A stretch of DNA of 64,000 nt from CAWCPR01 sp963797475 (GCA_963797475.1 CAWCPR010000001.1:2170001-2234000), one strand, 5' to 3'. Positions 1 through 8,080 are shown, counted from the stretch's first letter. Notes: generated by a model from the sequence alone, not told the origin. Made by a program: numbers and translations.

Positions 1-858
1 GGATACCGGGCCTGGGACCACAAGGGTGTCTATTTGCAACTGAACTGGGCGGCGAACCTGCTCAACAACGGTTATTACGGCTGGCGCACTTTTCACTTGA
101 CTTCTATCATCTACAAGGACGGCCGCCTGGAGCGCCTGGACCCCTGGTTGAATGCGGCCACCGCCAGCCTGCACAATTATTTCAACCAGCTTTACGGCGA
201 TCCTGCCTACTCGCAGGCAATCTCGCCGGATGGCTTCGCCAAAACCTACGCCGACCTGTTCGGCGACCCCTGGCAGGCCGACCAGCCGCATATCCCCGGC
301 AGCCTGGCGCAGCCGGATTTCAACCTGCCCTTCGCGCCCGGAAGCGCCTGGGCCTTTACCGGCGGGCCGCACACCGGCTGGGGCCTGGGGGAGCCCTACG
401 CTGCGTTGGACTTTGCCCCGCCGGCCGTGGCTGGCGGCTGCATCCCTACCGCCGAGTGGGCTACCGCGGTCGCATCCGGAGACGTGGTCCGCTCGGAAAC
501 CGGCATCGTCATGCTGGACCTGGACGGGGACGGAGATGAGCGTACCGGATGGGACGTGTTTTACCTGCACCTGGGTACGGAGGGGCGCGCCCCGCTCGGC
601 GCTCACCTGGAAAAAGGCGACCCGGTCGGGCATCCCTCCTGCGAAGGCGGCACCAGCACGGGCACACACGTCCACATCGTCCGTAAGTACAACGGAGAGT
701 GGATCCCCGCCGAAGGAACGCTGGCCTTCAACCTGGAAGGCTGGATCGCCCACAACGGCAGCGCGCCTTACCTGGGGACGCTGCGACGTTTCTCGCGAGT
801 CATCACGGCCTGCGTTTGCTCTAACCAGGCCAGCTTCATCCAATCCGGATTGCCCTAA
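1..858 (+). CDS. M23 (LytM-like) peptidase, 5' partial
   Basis: The frame is open to the first base of the window, so the N-terminus lies outside. The C-terminal part has the layout of a lysostaphin-type M23 metallopeptidase: a GGPH...LDF segment supplies the first His and the Asp of the zinc site, a YLHLG strand follows, and a THVHI segment gives the HxH pair, so the zinc ligands look intact. Such enzymes cut peptidoglycan cross-bridges or act as envelope hydrolase regulators outside the cytoplasm. The first ~90 visible residues (WAANLLNNGYYGWR) do not resemble the catalytic fold and may be part of an N-terminal LysM or other wall-binding region. It ends in TAA, 230 bases before the next gene, which has its own promoter. 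Confidence 0.8.
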   Translation, partial: GYRAWDHKGVYLQLNWAANLLNNGYYGWRTFHLTSIIYKDGRLERLDPWLNAATASLHNYFNQLYGDPAYSQAISPDGFAKTYADLFGDPWQADQPHIPGSLAQPDFNLPFAPGSAWAFTGGPHTGWGLGEPYAALDFAPPAVAGGCIPTAEWATAVASGDVVRSETGIVMLDLDGDGDERTGWDVFYLHLGTEGRAPLGAHLEKGDPVGHPSCEGGTSTGTHVHIVRKYNGEWIPAEGTLAFNLEGWIAHNGSAPYLGTLRRFSRVITACVCSNQASFIQSGLP

Positions 859-934
859 ACGCCGGTACCAGCCGTGCTGTGTGGGTCTGGATGGGCATAC
901 ATCCACCCAGACCCCGCTTCTCCCCAGCGACGAC

Positions 935-961
935 TTCAATATTATCAATATAAATATTGAA
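935..961. promoter_or_regulatory. Perfect 9-bp inverted repeat, candidate operator
   Basis: TTCAATATT, nine bases, then AATATTGAA. The arms are perfect, AT-rich in a GC-rich region, and lie 17 bp upstream of the -35 box at 979. There is no T-run after it, so a terminator is unlikely. Position and symmetry suggest a dimeric regulator site for the operon that follows; the regulator is not identifiable. Confidence 0.45.
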
Positions 962-978
962 TTTTCGTATATTTAACC

Positions 979-1006
979 TTGACATTTTCAATTTTATCCG
1001 TATAAT
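979..1006 (+). promoter_or_regulatory. Sigma-70-type promoter of the DUF2089/DUF4097 operon
   Basis: A perfect TTGACA (979-984) and a perfect TATAAT (1001-1006) are separated by 16 bp, about 80 bp upstream of the ATG at 1088. This is one of the best matches to the housekeeping consensus in the window. It is the obvious start for transcription of the genes up to at least 4754. Confidence 0.75.
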
Positions 1007-1087
1007 ATTAATAGAACACAATATGGGATTTAGAATTATAGAACACTCCCCTGCCGGAGGCAGGTTAATTAAGAAAGGAATTACCCT

Positions 1088-1466
1088 ATGTATCCACTAC
1101 CCACTAAATGCCCAATATGCGGCGGAGACCTGGCTGTCACACGAGTTTACTGCCGCGAATGCGATACGACGATCGAAGGCCGCTTCACCGGCGGGCCATT
1201 CAGCCAGCTCAGCACAGGAGCAGTTGGAATTCGTCGAGACTTTCATCCGCTGTGAGGGGAAGATTTCACGCATGGAAGGCGAAATCGGTCTCTCCTATCC
1301 GACCATACGCAACCGCCTGCATGAGGTTATTCGCGCCCTGGGGTACGAACCCGGCGGCGACGAGCCGATCGGCCTTTCGGAGGACGAGCGCCAGCGCATC
1401 CTCGAAGACCTGGATAAAGGTCTGATCAGCGCAGAAAAAGCCATGCTCCTGTTAAAAGAAAGTTGA
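1088..1466 (+). CDS. DUF2089 family protein (interrupted by a +1 frameshift)
   Basis: ATG at 1088 is preceded by AAAGGA with 8-base spacing. The first frame reads an N-terminal zinc ribbon (CPICGG, then YCRECD) and runs to TGA at 1253. The rest of the family sequence (EQLEFVETFIRCEGKI, then a YPTIRNRLHE helix-turn-helix-like segment) continues in the next frame from about 1218 to 1466. One extra base at 1214-1217 joins the two halves. DUF2089 proteins pair a zinc ribbon with a helical part and are suspected regulators. The C-terminus (RILEDLDKGLISAEKAMLLL) is the same short SHOCT-like module found in the next four genes. The single-base break is a sequencing error, a recent mutation or, less likely, recoding. 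Confidence 0.75.
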
Positions 1467-1474
1467 GGTATTTC

Positions 1475-2731
1475 ATGAGCCAGCAAACAATCCCCACCAG
1501 CCCTGCCCCGGAAATCCTTGTCGAAGAAATTCATGGAGAACTGCAGGTCAAGGGCTGGGAAAACCATGAAGTCGCGATACGGGCCGACTCCGAGCAGGTC
1601 GACTTTAAAGAACAGGAGGATATCGTCAGCATCTCCTGCCGCGGCAGTTGCAGCCTGCGCGTGCCGCACGGCGCGACCCTCAAAACCAGCCGCGTGCACG
1701 GCGAAGCCCGTTTCAAGCTGTTGGAGGACCTGTTAACCATCGAAGAAATCGATGGGAACCTGGGTTTGCGCAACGTCGCCGAGACCCAGGTGGGCACGGT
1801 GAACGGCAACCTGCATGCCAGGAACGTCGCCGGCGACCTGGAAGTGGAGGTCGTCAACGGGAACGCCATTCTCCGCGACGTGCAGGGCGAATGCCGCCTG
1901 GAGCAGGTCAAGGGCAACCTGGATGTGCGCGACGTCGAGGAAGCGCTGACCGTAGAAGCCACGGGCAACGCCCGGGTGCGCTTAAAAGTGCTTTCCCCTG
2001 GCGAATATCGCATTCATGCCGGTGGAGATATCCGCTGCCGCATCCCGGAAAACGCCAGCGCACAGCTCAAGCTATCCAGCGGCGCCAACACGATCTACGT
2101 GCGACTTCCGGGCGAAGCGAAATATTACCGGGAGGCGTCTTGCGAGCTCAGCCTGGGCGGCGGAGATAGTCATATGGAGATCGCCGCGGATGGCACGCTG
2201 TTCCTGTACAGCCAACCTGTGGATTGGAGCGAGGCGGATGATCTGGAGGGCAGCCTGGACGACGATTTCAAACAGCGCTTCAGCGACCAGGTTGAAGCCC
2301 AGATCGAGGCCCAGATGGAGCTTATCAACCGCCAGATCAACGATCAGCTTTCAAATCTCCACGACAGACTGGGGGATGTCGGCCTCTCCAACGAGCGGAC
2401 CGAAGAAATCCTGCGGCGGGCGCGCGAATCCAGTGAAAGGGTCACCGCCCGCGCCCAGGAGAAAATGCGCCGGGAGCAGGAGAAGCTGGAGCGCAAGCTG
2501 GAGGCCGCCCGCCGCAAGGAAGAATTAAAGGCCCGGGCCGCCGAGCGCCGGTCTCATTCCCGTTCGCGAGGCTCCTGGAACTTTGAATGGACCCCCTCCT
2601 CGGCCAGCCCGCCCAAAGAAGAGGGCGTGACCGATGAAGAGCGCTTGATGATCCTGCGCATGTTGGAACAGAAAAAAATCAGCCTCCAGGAGGCCGAAGA
2701 TCTCCTGGCGGCGCTGGAAGACCGGGAATAG
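1475..2731 (+). CDS. DUF4097 family beta-strand repeat protein with C-terminal SHOCT-like module
   Basis: The start chosen is ATG at 1475, with GAGG six bases upstream and overlapping the previous stop; a TTG at 1463 is also in frame. Residues ~10-260 form a regular run of short beta strands (EIDGNLGLRNV, VNGNLHARNV, VKGNLDVRDV), typical of the right-handed DUF4097 adhesin-like fold. A long charged coiled coil follows (ERKLEAARRKEELKARAAER), then a C-terminal module of ~30 residues (EERLMILRMLEQKKISLQEA). No signal peptide or membrane helix is visible. In Firmicutes the related LiaX/YvlB proteins act in the envelope stress response; by analogy this may sense or scaffold at the membrane surface. 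The function here is not established. Confidence 0.8.
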   Translation: MSQQTIPTSPAPEILVEEIHGELQVKGWENHEVAIRADSEQVDFKEQEDIVSISCRGSCSLRVPHGATLKTSRVHGEARFKLLEDLLTIEEIDGNLGLRNVAETQVGTVNGNLHARNVAGDLEVEVVNGNAILRDVQGECRLEQVKGNLDVRDVEEALTVEATGNARVRLKVLSPGEYRIHAGGDIRCRIPENASAQLKLSSGANTIYVRLPGEAKYYREASCELSLGGGDSHMEIAADGTLFLYSQPVDWSEADDLEGSLDDDFKQRFSDQVEAQIEAQMELINRQINDQLSNLHDRLGDVGLSNERTEEILRRARESSERVTARAQEKMRREQEKLERKLEAARRKEELKARAAERRSHSRSRGSWNFEWTPSSASPPKEEGVTDEERLMILRMLEQKKISLQEAEDLLAALEDRE

Positions 2732-2743
2732 CGAGGCGGCAAA

Positions 2744-3406
2744 ATGTCAGACGAACACAGGCGCATGCAGATCCTGGATAGGATTGAAAGCGGCGAGATC
2801 AGCGCCAGCGAGGGGCTGCTGTTGATCCAGTCCCTGGGAAATGGGACGCCCGCCGGCGAGGTCTCTGCCGCCGAGCCGCAGCCTGGCAGCGATGGACCGG
2901 CAGACTCGAATGCCAGCGCCGGTTCGCAAGGGAACATCTACACACCCCCGGCGGGCCTGCCCGAGGAGGCGCAAAAATGGCGCCGCTGGTGGGTGCTGCC
3001 CTTCGGATTAGGGGTGAGCGTAACGATTTTAGGCGGGCTGCTTATGTACTGGGCGCTGCAAACAGCCGGGGTCAGTTTTTGGTTCTTCTTTGCCGGCCTG
3101 CCGATGGCGCTCGGCTTGGTCCTCATGGTGCTCTTCTGGCAAACTCGCAGCGCTCACTGGCTGCATCTGCGCATCGAACAAAAAAACGGCCAGTGGCCCG
3201 AGCGCATCGCCCTCAGCTTCCCGCTGCCGCTGCGCCTGACCGCCTGGCTCTTGCGCCGCTACGGGCAGCGGATCTCCAGCCTGCAGGGCACTTCCCTGGA
3301 TGAAATCATCGTGGCGTTGGGCGATTCCACCACGGCGGACAACCCTATTTTTATCCAGGTGGAGGACGACCAGGACGGCGAGCGGGTTCAAATTTACATT
3401 GGCTAA
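2744..3406 (+). CDS. Membrane protein with N-terminal SHOCT-like module
   Basis: 220 residues, 12 bases after the previous gene. The N-terminal ~30 residues (RRMQILDRIESGEISASEGL) are the module shared across this operon. A Pro/Gly/Ser-rich linker follows (~40-80), then two transmembrane helices at about 85-105 and 112-132, and a C-terminal cytoplasmic domain of ~85 residues (RLTAWLLRRYG...) that ends in VEDDQDGERVQIYIG, the same ending pattern as the next protein (DDEDGEHVEIFIE). It is probably the membrane-anchored member of the set, docking the soluble module-bearing proteins to the inner membrane. No family name is recognised beyond the SHOCT-like part. Confidence 0.75.
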   Translation: MSDEHRRMQILDRIESGEISASEGLLLIQSLGNGTPAGEVSAAEPQPGSDGPADSNASAGSQGNIYTPPAGLPEEAQKWRRWWVLPFGLGVSVTILGGLLMYWALQTAGVSFWFFFAGLPMALGLVLMVLFWQTRSAHWLHLRIEQKNGQWPERIALSFPLPLRLTAWLLRRYGQRISSLQGTSLDEIIVALGDSTTADNPIFIQVEDDQDGERVQIYIG

Positions 3407-3419
3407 GGAGTTTAACAAG

Positions 3420-3794
3420 ATGGCGACCGGGGAAGAAAGATTGAAGATATTAAAAATGATCGACGAGGGCAAAATTACAGCCGAGGAGGGCGCCAAGCTG
3501 CTGGCGGCTTTAAGCGAGAGCCGCAAAACCAGCCGGAAAGTCTCGCTGCGCAGCTCGGGAGGCGGGGCGCGTTGGCTGCGCGTGCGGGTGACCGATATGG
3601 CCACCGGCAAATCGAAGGCGACGGTGAACCTGCCGCTCGGCCTGGTCGACGCCGGGCTGAATATCGCCTCGCAATACGCGCCGGGCATCGCCTTCGACGA
3701 ATTGATCGAGGCGATCAACGCCGGCGCTGAAGGCAAGATCATCGACGTGATCGACGATGAAGACGGGGAGCACGTCGAGATTTTTATCGAATAG
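3420..3794 (+). CDS. Small SHOCT-like domain protein
   Basis: ATG at 3420 has AAGGAG nine bases upstream; an upstream in-frame extension overlaps the preceding gene and is rejected. The protein is 124 residues: the module comes first (ERLKILKMIDEGKITAEEGA), then a basic linker, then a domain whose core LRVRVTDMATGKSKATVNLP and C-terminal DDEDGEHVEIFIE match a small conserved family usually found beside DUF4097 genes. It is soluble, with no signal peptide. The acidic end is nearly identical in pattern to the end of the membrane protein upstream, suggesting that both contain the same C-terminal fold and may form mixed oligomers. Confidence 0.75.
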   Translation: MATGEERLKILKMIDEGKITAEEGAKLLAALSESRKTSRKVSLRSSGGGARWLRVRVTDMATGKSKATVNLPLGLVDAGLNIASQYAPGIAFDELIEAINAGAEGKIIDVIDDEDGEHVEIFIE

Positions 3795-3812
3795 CGACCC
3801 AGGAGTGACGTT

Positions 3813-4754
3813 ATGGAACCAGAATTGATCGAACAGACCTTCGAGGTGACCTCGCCGGCGCAGCTCACCTTGAGCAATATCCGCGGCTCGGTGGTCATCC
3901 GCTCCGCCGAAGCCGGCGAAGATCAGCCAGCCGTGATCCACATCCAGGCCAGCAAGCGAGTGGGCACCGGCGACCCGGAAAGGACCGAGGTGATCCTGTT
4001 TCAACAAGCGGACGGGAGTGTGACCGTCCGGACCGAGTTCCAAAAGACGAGCTGGCTGGATTTCCTGCTCGGAAACGGGCGGCCTTGCAAGGTGGATTAT
4101 CTCGTGAGCGTGCCGCGGCTTTGTTCCGTGCAGCTTAAATGTATCAGCAGCAGCGCACAGGTGGAAGACCTGCAAGGCGAATTCGGCCTCAAAACGGTGA
4201 GCGGCGATTTAGAGCTACATGGCTTGAGCGGCCCGATGCGGGCCCACTCCGTGAGCGGCGAGATCCGAGGAGAACGGCTTTCCGGCAATCTCGATTTGGA
4301 TACGGTCTCGGGCAGCGCCCGCCTGTCGGAATCGACCTTCCCGGAATTGCGCGCCGACAGCGTCAGCGGCCGGTTGGAATTTCAAACCCCGCTGGGGCCC
4401 GGGCCTTTCCGCGTCAAAACGGTCTCCGGCGACGTGCTGCTTTCCACCTCGGCCGAAACCCGCTGCAGCCTGATTTTTCACTCGCTCAGCGGCCGGTTCC
4501 ACACCAACCTGCCGCTCACCCGCCAAAGCCAGGTTTCCGGCAGCCGCCAGATCGAAATCCAGGGAGGCGGCCCGCTGTTGGAGGCCAGAACCACCTCCGG
4601 CAACCTGACCGTATTAGGCTCTTCGCTCAACGAACAACCGGCGGGCAGCGGACGAAGCGCTTATCTGGACGAGCACCAGGTGCTGGAACGCGTGGCCGCC
4701 GGCGAGCTTAGCGCAGAGGCAGGCGTTCTGGCGCTGAAAGAAGCGCGGCGCTAA
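3813..4754 (+). CDS. DUF4097 family beta-strand repeat protein, second copy
   Basis: 313 residues with AGGAG before the ATG. The central part repeats a strand-turn unit with a recurring SG (VSGDLELHGLSG, VSGEIRGERLSG, VSGSARLSES, VSGRLEFQTP), the hallmark of the DUF4097 beta-helix. The C-terminus (HQVLERVAAGELSAEAGVLA) is a diverged copy of the operon's short helical module. Unlike the first DUF4097 gene it has no coiled coil. It lies 18 bases after the small SHOCT-like gene and is certainly co-transcribed with it. A structural or envelope-stress role is inferred from the LiaX/YvlB families only. Confidence 0.8.
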   Translation: MEPELIEQTFEVTSPAQLTLSNIRGSVVIRSAEAGEDQPAVIHIQASKRVGTGDPERTEVILFQQADGSVTVRTEFQKTSWLDFLLGNGRPCKVDYLVSVPRLCSVQLKCISSSAQVEDLQGEFGLKTVSGDLELHGLSGPMRAHSVSGEIRGERLSGNLDLDTVSGSARLSESTFPELRADSVSGRLEFQTPLGPGPFRVKTVSGDVLLSTSAETRCSLIFHSLSGRFHTNLPLTRQSQVSGSRQIEIQGGGPLLEARTTSGNLTVLGSSLNEQPAGSGRSAYLDEHQVLERVAAGELSAEAGVLALKEARR

Positions 4755-4881
4755 GAGACGTGCAGGCTGAGCCTGAAGAACAGGCTGAGCCTGTAAAGCA
4801 GGCTTTAATCCCCAGATCGCTCGAATCATTCCATGGGTGTTTTCGATGGAAATCGTCGAAAACACCTGTACGAAAAATTGG
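4755..4881. promoter_or_regulatory. Intergenic region with repeated palindromes and a perfect 11-bp inverted repeat
   Basis: Two copies of CAGGCTGAGCCTG (4762-4774, 4781-4793) are near-palindromes. Further on GGTGTTTTCGA (4836-4846) and TCGAAAACACC (4856-4866) form a perfect inverted repeat with a 9-base centre. The latter lies just ahead of the likely MFS start and is a candidate operator or leader hairpin for it. Confidence 0.4.
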
Positions 4882-6267
4882 ATGAAGATCTCAACACCTA
4901 AATTTAACCAACCCAGCGGAATGCGCGCCTTTGTGATCGTCTGGCTTGGGCAGATGGTTTCCTTGTTGGGGACCAGCATGACCGGCTTTGGCGTAACCAT
5001 TTGGGCTTATAAACTGACCGGCTCGGCGACCGCCCTGGCCCTGGTGAGCTTCTTCTTCGTCACCCCCATGCTGGTCATCAGCCCTTTGGCGGGCGCATTG
5101 GTAGACCGTTCCAACCGCAAAACGATGATGATGCTCAGCGACCTGGCGTCCGGGCTGGCGACCATCGCCATCTTGCTGCTGTATGCCAGCGGGAGGCTGC
5201 AGGTCTGGCATCTTTACATCACCGGGGCGGTGGAGGGCGCCTTCCAGGCATTCCAATGGCCGGCGTTTTCGGCCGCCATCTCCACCATGCTGCCCAAAGA
5301 ACAGTATGGGCGGGCGGATGGGATGATGTCCCTGGCCAATTCGTCTTCCGGCATCTTCGCCCCGCTGCTGGCAGGAGCTCTGTTGGGCGTCATCGGGTTG
5401 GGCGGCATCCTGGCGATCGACATCCTCACCTTCGTGATCGCCGTCGCGACGCTGCTATTCGTCCACATCCCACAGCCGGCGACCACGCAGGCCGGATTGG
5501 AGAGCAAAGGTAGCCTGCTGAAAGAAGCCGCCTACGGCTTTCACTATATCCTCAAGCGCCCCAGCCTGCTCGGCCTGCAATTCATCTTCCTGGCGGGCAA
5601 TTTCATCATCGGCATCGCCTTCACCGTGCTGGCCCCAATGATCCTGGCCCGCACCGGGAATAACGAGGTGGTTTACGGCAGCGTCAGCTCGGTTGGCGCC
5701 CTGGGGGGCCTGACCGGCGGGCTGGCCATGAGCGCCTGGGGCGGTCCCAAACGGCGGGTGCACGGGGTCCTGGCGGGTTGGGGTCTCTCCTGTCTGCTGG
5801 GGGTCGTATTAATGGGGTTTGGGCGCAGCCTGTTGGTCTGGGCCCTGGCCGGCTTCTTCGGCGCCTTCTTCGTGCCTTTCATCAACGGATCCAACCAGGC
5901 CATCTGGCAGGCCAAGGTAGCCCCGGACGTGCAAGGAAGGGTGTTCTCCGCCCGCCGGCTGATCGCCTGGTTTTCAGAGCCGCTGGCTACGCTGATTGCC
6001 GGGCCGCTGGCGGACTATGTGTTGGAGCCGGCTATGCTTCCGGGGGGACGCCTGGCCGGGACTTTCAGCCCGCTGGTCGGCAGCGGACCAGGCGCCGGCA
6101 TGGCGCTGATGTTTATCTTTGCCGGCCTGCTGGCGATGATCTTCACCTTGAGCGGCTACGCCTTCCCGGCCATCCGCCAGGCCGAAACGATTTTACCCGA
6201 CCACGACAGCAGCCCGGCGACCGCCCCAATACAGAGCCCAACAGCCGCCGAATCCAACCCTTCCTAG
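4882..6267 (+). CDS. MFS transporter (EntS-like / drug exporter type)
   Basis: About 461 residues with 12 predicted membrane helices. The first helix carries VIVWLGQMVSLLGTSMTGFG, the usual opening of the EntS/DHA3-like MFS group, and DRSNRKTMMM follows between helices 2 and 3 (the MFS loop motif). The start is ambiguous: GTG 4837, ATG 4846, ATG 4882 and ATG 4921 are in frame. I prefer 4882, since the earlier ones overlap the inverted repeat at 4836-4866 and the family normally begins a few residues before this point. No strong ribosome site decides it. Placed after an envelope-stress-like operon it probably exports a small toxic compound; the substrate is unknown. Confidence 0.75.
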   Translation: MKISTPKFNQPSGMRAFVIVWLGQMVSLLGTSMTGFGVTIWAYKLTGSATALALVSFFFVTPMLVISPLAGALVDRSNRKTMMMLSDLASGLATIAILLLYASGRLQVWHLYITGAVEGAFQAFQWPAFSAAISTMLPKEQYGRADGMMSLANSSSGIFAPLLAGALLGVIGLGGILAIDILTFVIAVATLLFVHIPQPATTQAGLESKGSLLKEAAYGFHYILKRPSLLGLQFIFLAGNFIIGIAFTVLAPMILARTGNNEVVYGSVSSVGALGGLTGGLAMSAWGGPKRRVHGVLAGWGLSCLLGVVLMGFGRSLLVWALAGFFGAFFVPFINGSNQAIWQAKVAPDVQGRVFSARRLIAWFSEPLATLIAGPLADYVLEPAMLPGGRLAGTFSPLVGSGPGAGMALMFIFAGLLAMIFTLSGYAFPAIRQAETILPDHDSSPATAPIQSPTAAESNPS

Positions 6268-6368
6268 TGTTGATCAGGCGCTTTTCCGAAAGGAAGCTTC
6301 CATAGCCAGGGGAGTTTCACGCCTGAAGCTTATGCCCTTCGCCAAAATGATAAAATTCTTGGGTTGCG

Positions 6369-6840
6369 CCGCAAGATACGTTGCGGATCGATCCGGAGTT
6401 GAGTGACAGCCAGGTGGGAAGGCAGCAGGTCAAAGAGTTAGCGGGCGGAACCCCAAACCAAAGGTGGTGGTGGCAGACAGTCTGTATGGAAACCATGTCT
6501 TTCTGGCGATCTTCCTGTGTATCCAGAACAGCTTTGCCTTGGTGCGGATGCGGAGCAACAACGTGCTGTACGAGCAGCCTGAGCCTCGCCAGCCGGGCAA
6601 GAAAGGCGCTCCCCAGAAGCATGGCGCCAGGTTCAAGCTCTCCAGCCCAACTCGCCCGGCGGATGCTGCCGAAACCTTTCTGCTCGGCTCACAAACCGTC
6701 CGCATCCAGGCCTGGAACGGGCTGCATCTCAAGAAGCTGCCCAAACTGATCGTCAGGCTGCTGCGGGTCGAATTCTTGAAGCCGGACGGCAAACCCCGCT
6801 ACAAACAGCCCATGTGGTTGCTTTGGACTGGACCAACCGG
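6369..6840 (+). pseudogene. Transposase remnant (DDE-type, internal and C-terminal part)
   Basis: From 6464 the frame reads VVVADSLYGNHVF, then an RLRSN-like stretch (VRMRSNNVLYEQPEP), LGSQTVRIQAWNGLH and KPRYKQPMWLLWTG, which resembles a transposase family common in Chloroflexota. A short upstream part (ELSDSQVGRQQVKEL) is in another frame, and the N-terminal half, the downstream end and any terminal inverted repeats are missing. It is a dead fragment, and its 3' end overlaps the tail of the opposing OsmC gene. Confidence 0.6.
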
Positions 6841-7314
6841 CGTCTCTTTGCAAGCAAGACAAGCGCCGCTCTTCAAAAGAAGCGCCTGCCCATCCTCCTG
6901 GGCTTCATACAGGTAATATTTCAGCTCGATGGGGAACAGTTTTTCGAACATGGCGATTGCTGGGCAGTAGCGTGTGGCCGAAAGCTCGATGGAGCGCAGC
7001 AGCGCGGCTTCGTCAAGCTGGCGACCGGTGACGTGATATTCCACCCGGGCGTGGGTGAACACTTTCGGGTGTTCTTCGGCTTGATCGGTGTGAACCCTGA
7101 CCTCGAACGCAGTGACGTCCTGGCGCTTCTTGGTGAGGATCGAGATCACATCCATCGCCGTGCAGCCTGCCAGGCCTTCAGCCAGCAGCTCCATCGGCCT
7201 GAAGCCATCCTCATCCCCGCCGGCGCTGGCCTTGCCTCCCAGCGGCACGCTAAAACCACTGTCGGCCGCGCCGGTGAAGGTTAACCGGCCTCCCCAGGTT
7301 ACTTTTGCATCCAC
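6799..7314 (-). CDS. OsmC family peroxiredoxin-like protein
   Basis: 171 residues. Two conserved cysteines sit in GLAGCTAMDV (C51) and TRYCPAIAM (C117), the pair that reduces organic hydroperoxides in OsmC/Ohr proteins. The opening KVTWGGRLTF and the FRPMELLAEGLAGC helix are typical. After YYLYEAQEDGQ the last ~25 residues do not belong to the family: they are antisense to the transposase relic, so the original stop codon was probably lost and the protein now ends inside foreign DNA. It lies 2 bases downstream of the TlpA fragment and is part of a redox gene group with the disulfide oxidoreductase at 8081. Confidence 0.8.
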   Translation of the reverse strand: MDAKVTWGGRLTFTGAADSGFSVPLGGKASAGGDEDGFRPMELLAEGLAGCTAMDVISILTKKRQDVTAFEVRVHTDQAEEHPKVFTHARVEYHVTGRQLDEAALLRSIELSATRYCPAIAMFEKLFPIELKYYLYEAQEDGQALLLKSGACLACKETPVGPVQSNHMGCL

Positions 7315-7316
7315 AG

Positions 7317-7655
7317 TTATTCCTCCAGCAGAGGCGTTACGTACTGCTCTAAGATCTCGCGGCTGATCGCCCCGGTCCAGGCCAGGCGCACAATTCCAGT
7401 CCGATCGATTACGTAGGAGTTGGGCAGGCTCATATTGCGAAACGCCTGGATCGACTTTTGATCCGGGTCGGGCCAGACGGGAAAGGTCAGGCCATACTGC
7501 TTCACGAACTGGGCGACGTCGGAGGCCGTCTCGCCGGCCTCAATGGCGATGATCGTGAAATTTTGACGGCGGTGCTCGTCAAAAAAGGCCTGCCCGACCG
7601 GTATTTGCTCTTTTTTGATGAATCTCTTTTCATCATAATGCTTGGTGCGCCACAA
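7317..7655 (-). pseudogene. TlpA/ResA-type thioredoxin fragment lacking its CxxC
   Basis: The frame gives the C-terminal two thirds of a TlpA-like redoxin: QAFFDEHRRQNFTIIAIEAG, FPVWPDPDQ, NMSLPNSYVIDRTG (with the cis-Pro region) and a final helix. The residues before AFFDEH, where the family has its signal peptide and WCxxC active site, are replaced by unrelated sequence (RTKHYDEKRFIKK), and the only start is a poor TTG. The break lies at about 7590-7620, next to the palindromic repeat 7617-7634. Without its active site it cannot work as a thiol oxidoreductase, so I call it 5'-truncated. Confidence 0.65.
7617..7634. repeat. Palindromic element, copy 1
   Basis: GATGAATCTCTTTTCATC, a GATGAA/TTCATC hairpin preceded by a T run. 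The same 18 bases with one change occur at 39148-39165, also preceded by TTTT. Both copies sit at the edge of truncated genes. Confidence 0.45.
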
Positions 7656-7703
7656 GCGCCCGACACTTTTTGGGCTTGCGCAATCCGTTTATCTTGGTTT
7701 GGT

Positions 7704-8079
7704 TTAATGTTGGTGAATCCGGCGCAGATCGCTGACGACCTGACCGGAAAGGTAAGCCTCAACCGCCGCACGCAGCTCGCCGCCGGTGAGGACGACCTGC
7801 AGACCGGCGTCCAACGCTTTCTGATAGGCAGGCTGGCCCATCCCCCCACACAGCAGCACCTGGCAATCCGCGATAGGGGCAAACATTTCCGTGTGGCCGC
7901 CATTATGGCCGCCGGCCTGGCCGGGGTGATCGTGGTGGCTGTGGTACGGTTTCTGGCGCACAATTTCTTCCAGTATCTGGCCGTCCGCCGACGCGGAAGA
8001 CGTGATAAGCCGGCGCCATACCAAAATGGCTGCTGATGGACTGGCCATCCTGAGTTACGGCTGCAATTTTCGTTTCCAT
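7704..8079 (-). CDS. NifX/NifB-type dinitrogenase iron-molybdenum cofactor family protein (frameshifted)
   Basis: ATG at 8079 follows the stop of the upstream gene by one base, with AGGAA upstream. The first frame reads KIAAVTQDGQSISSHFGMAP, the standard opening of the NifX/NafY-like cofactor-binding fold. The remainder (DGQILEEIVRQKPYHSHHDH, then IADCQVLLCGGMGQPAY and a YLSGQVV helix) continues one frame over. One extra G near 7985-7998, in the context TCGGCGG, separates them. The His-rich loop (HSHHDH) may bind metal. Stand-alone members are not tied to nitrogen fixation, and no nif gene is seen here. Its place after a disulfide oxidoreductase suggests metal or sulfur handling. Confidence 0.75.
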
Positions 8080-8080
8080 T

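Noticed and set aside
957..1087. Long N-terminal extension of the DUF2089 second frame
   Set aside because: It would begin inside the inverted repeat and upstream of the -10 box; the real N-terminus with a ribosome site is in the other frame at 1088.
7704..8079. Evidence of nitrogen fixation from the NifX-like gene
   Set aside because: Stand-alone members of this family occur widely in non-diazotrophs and no nif structural gene is present here.
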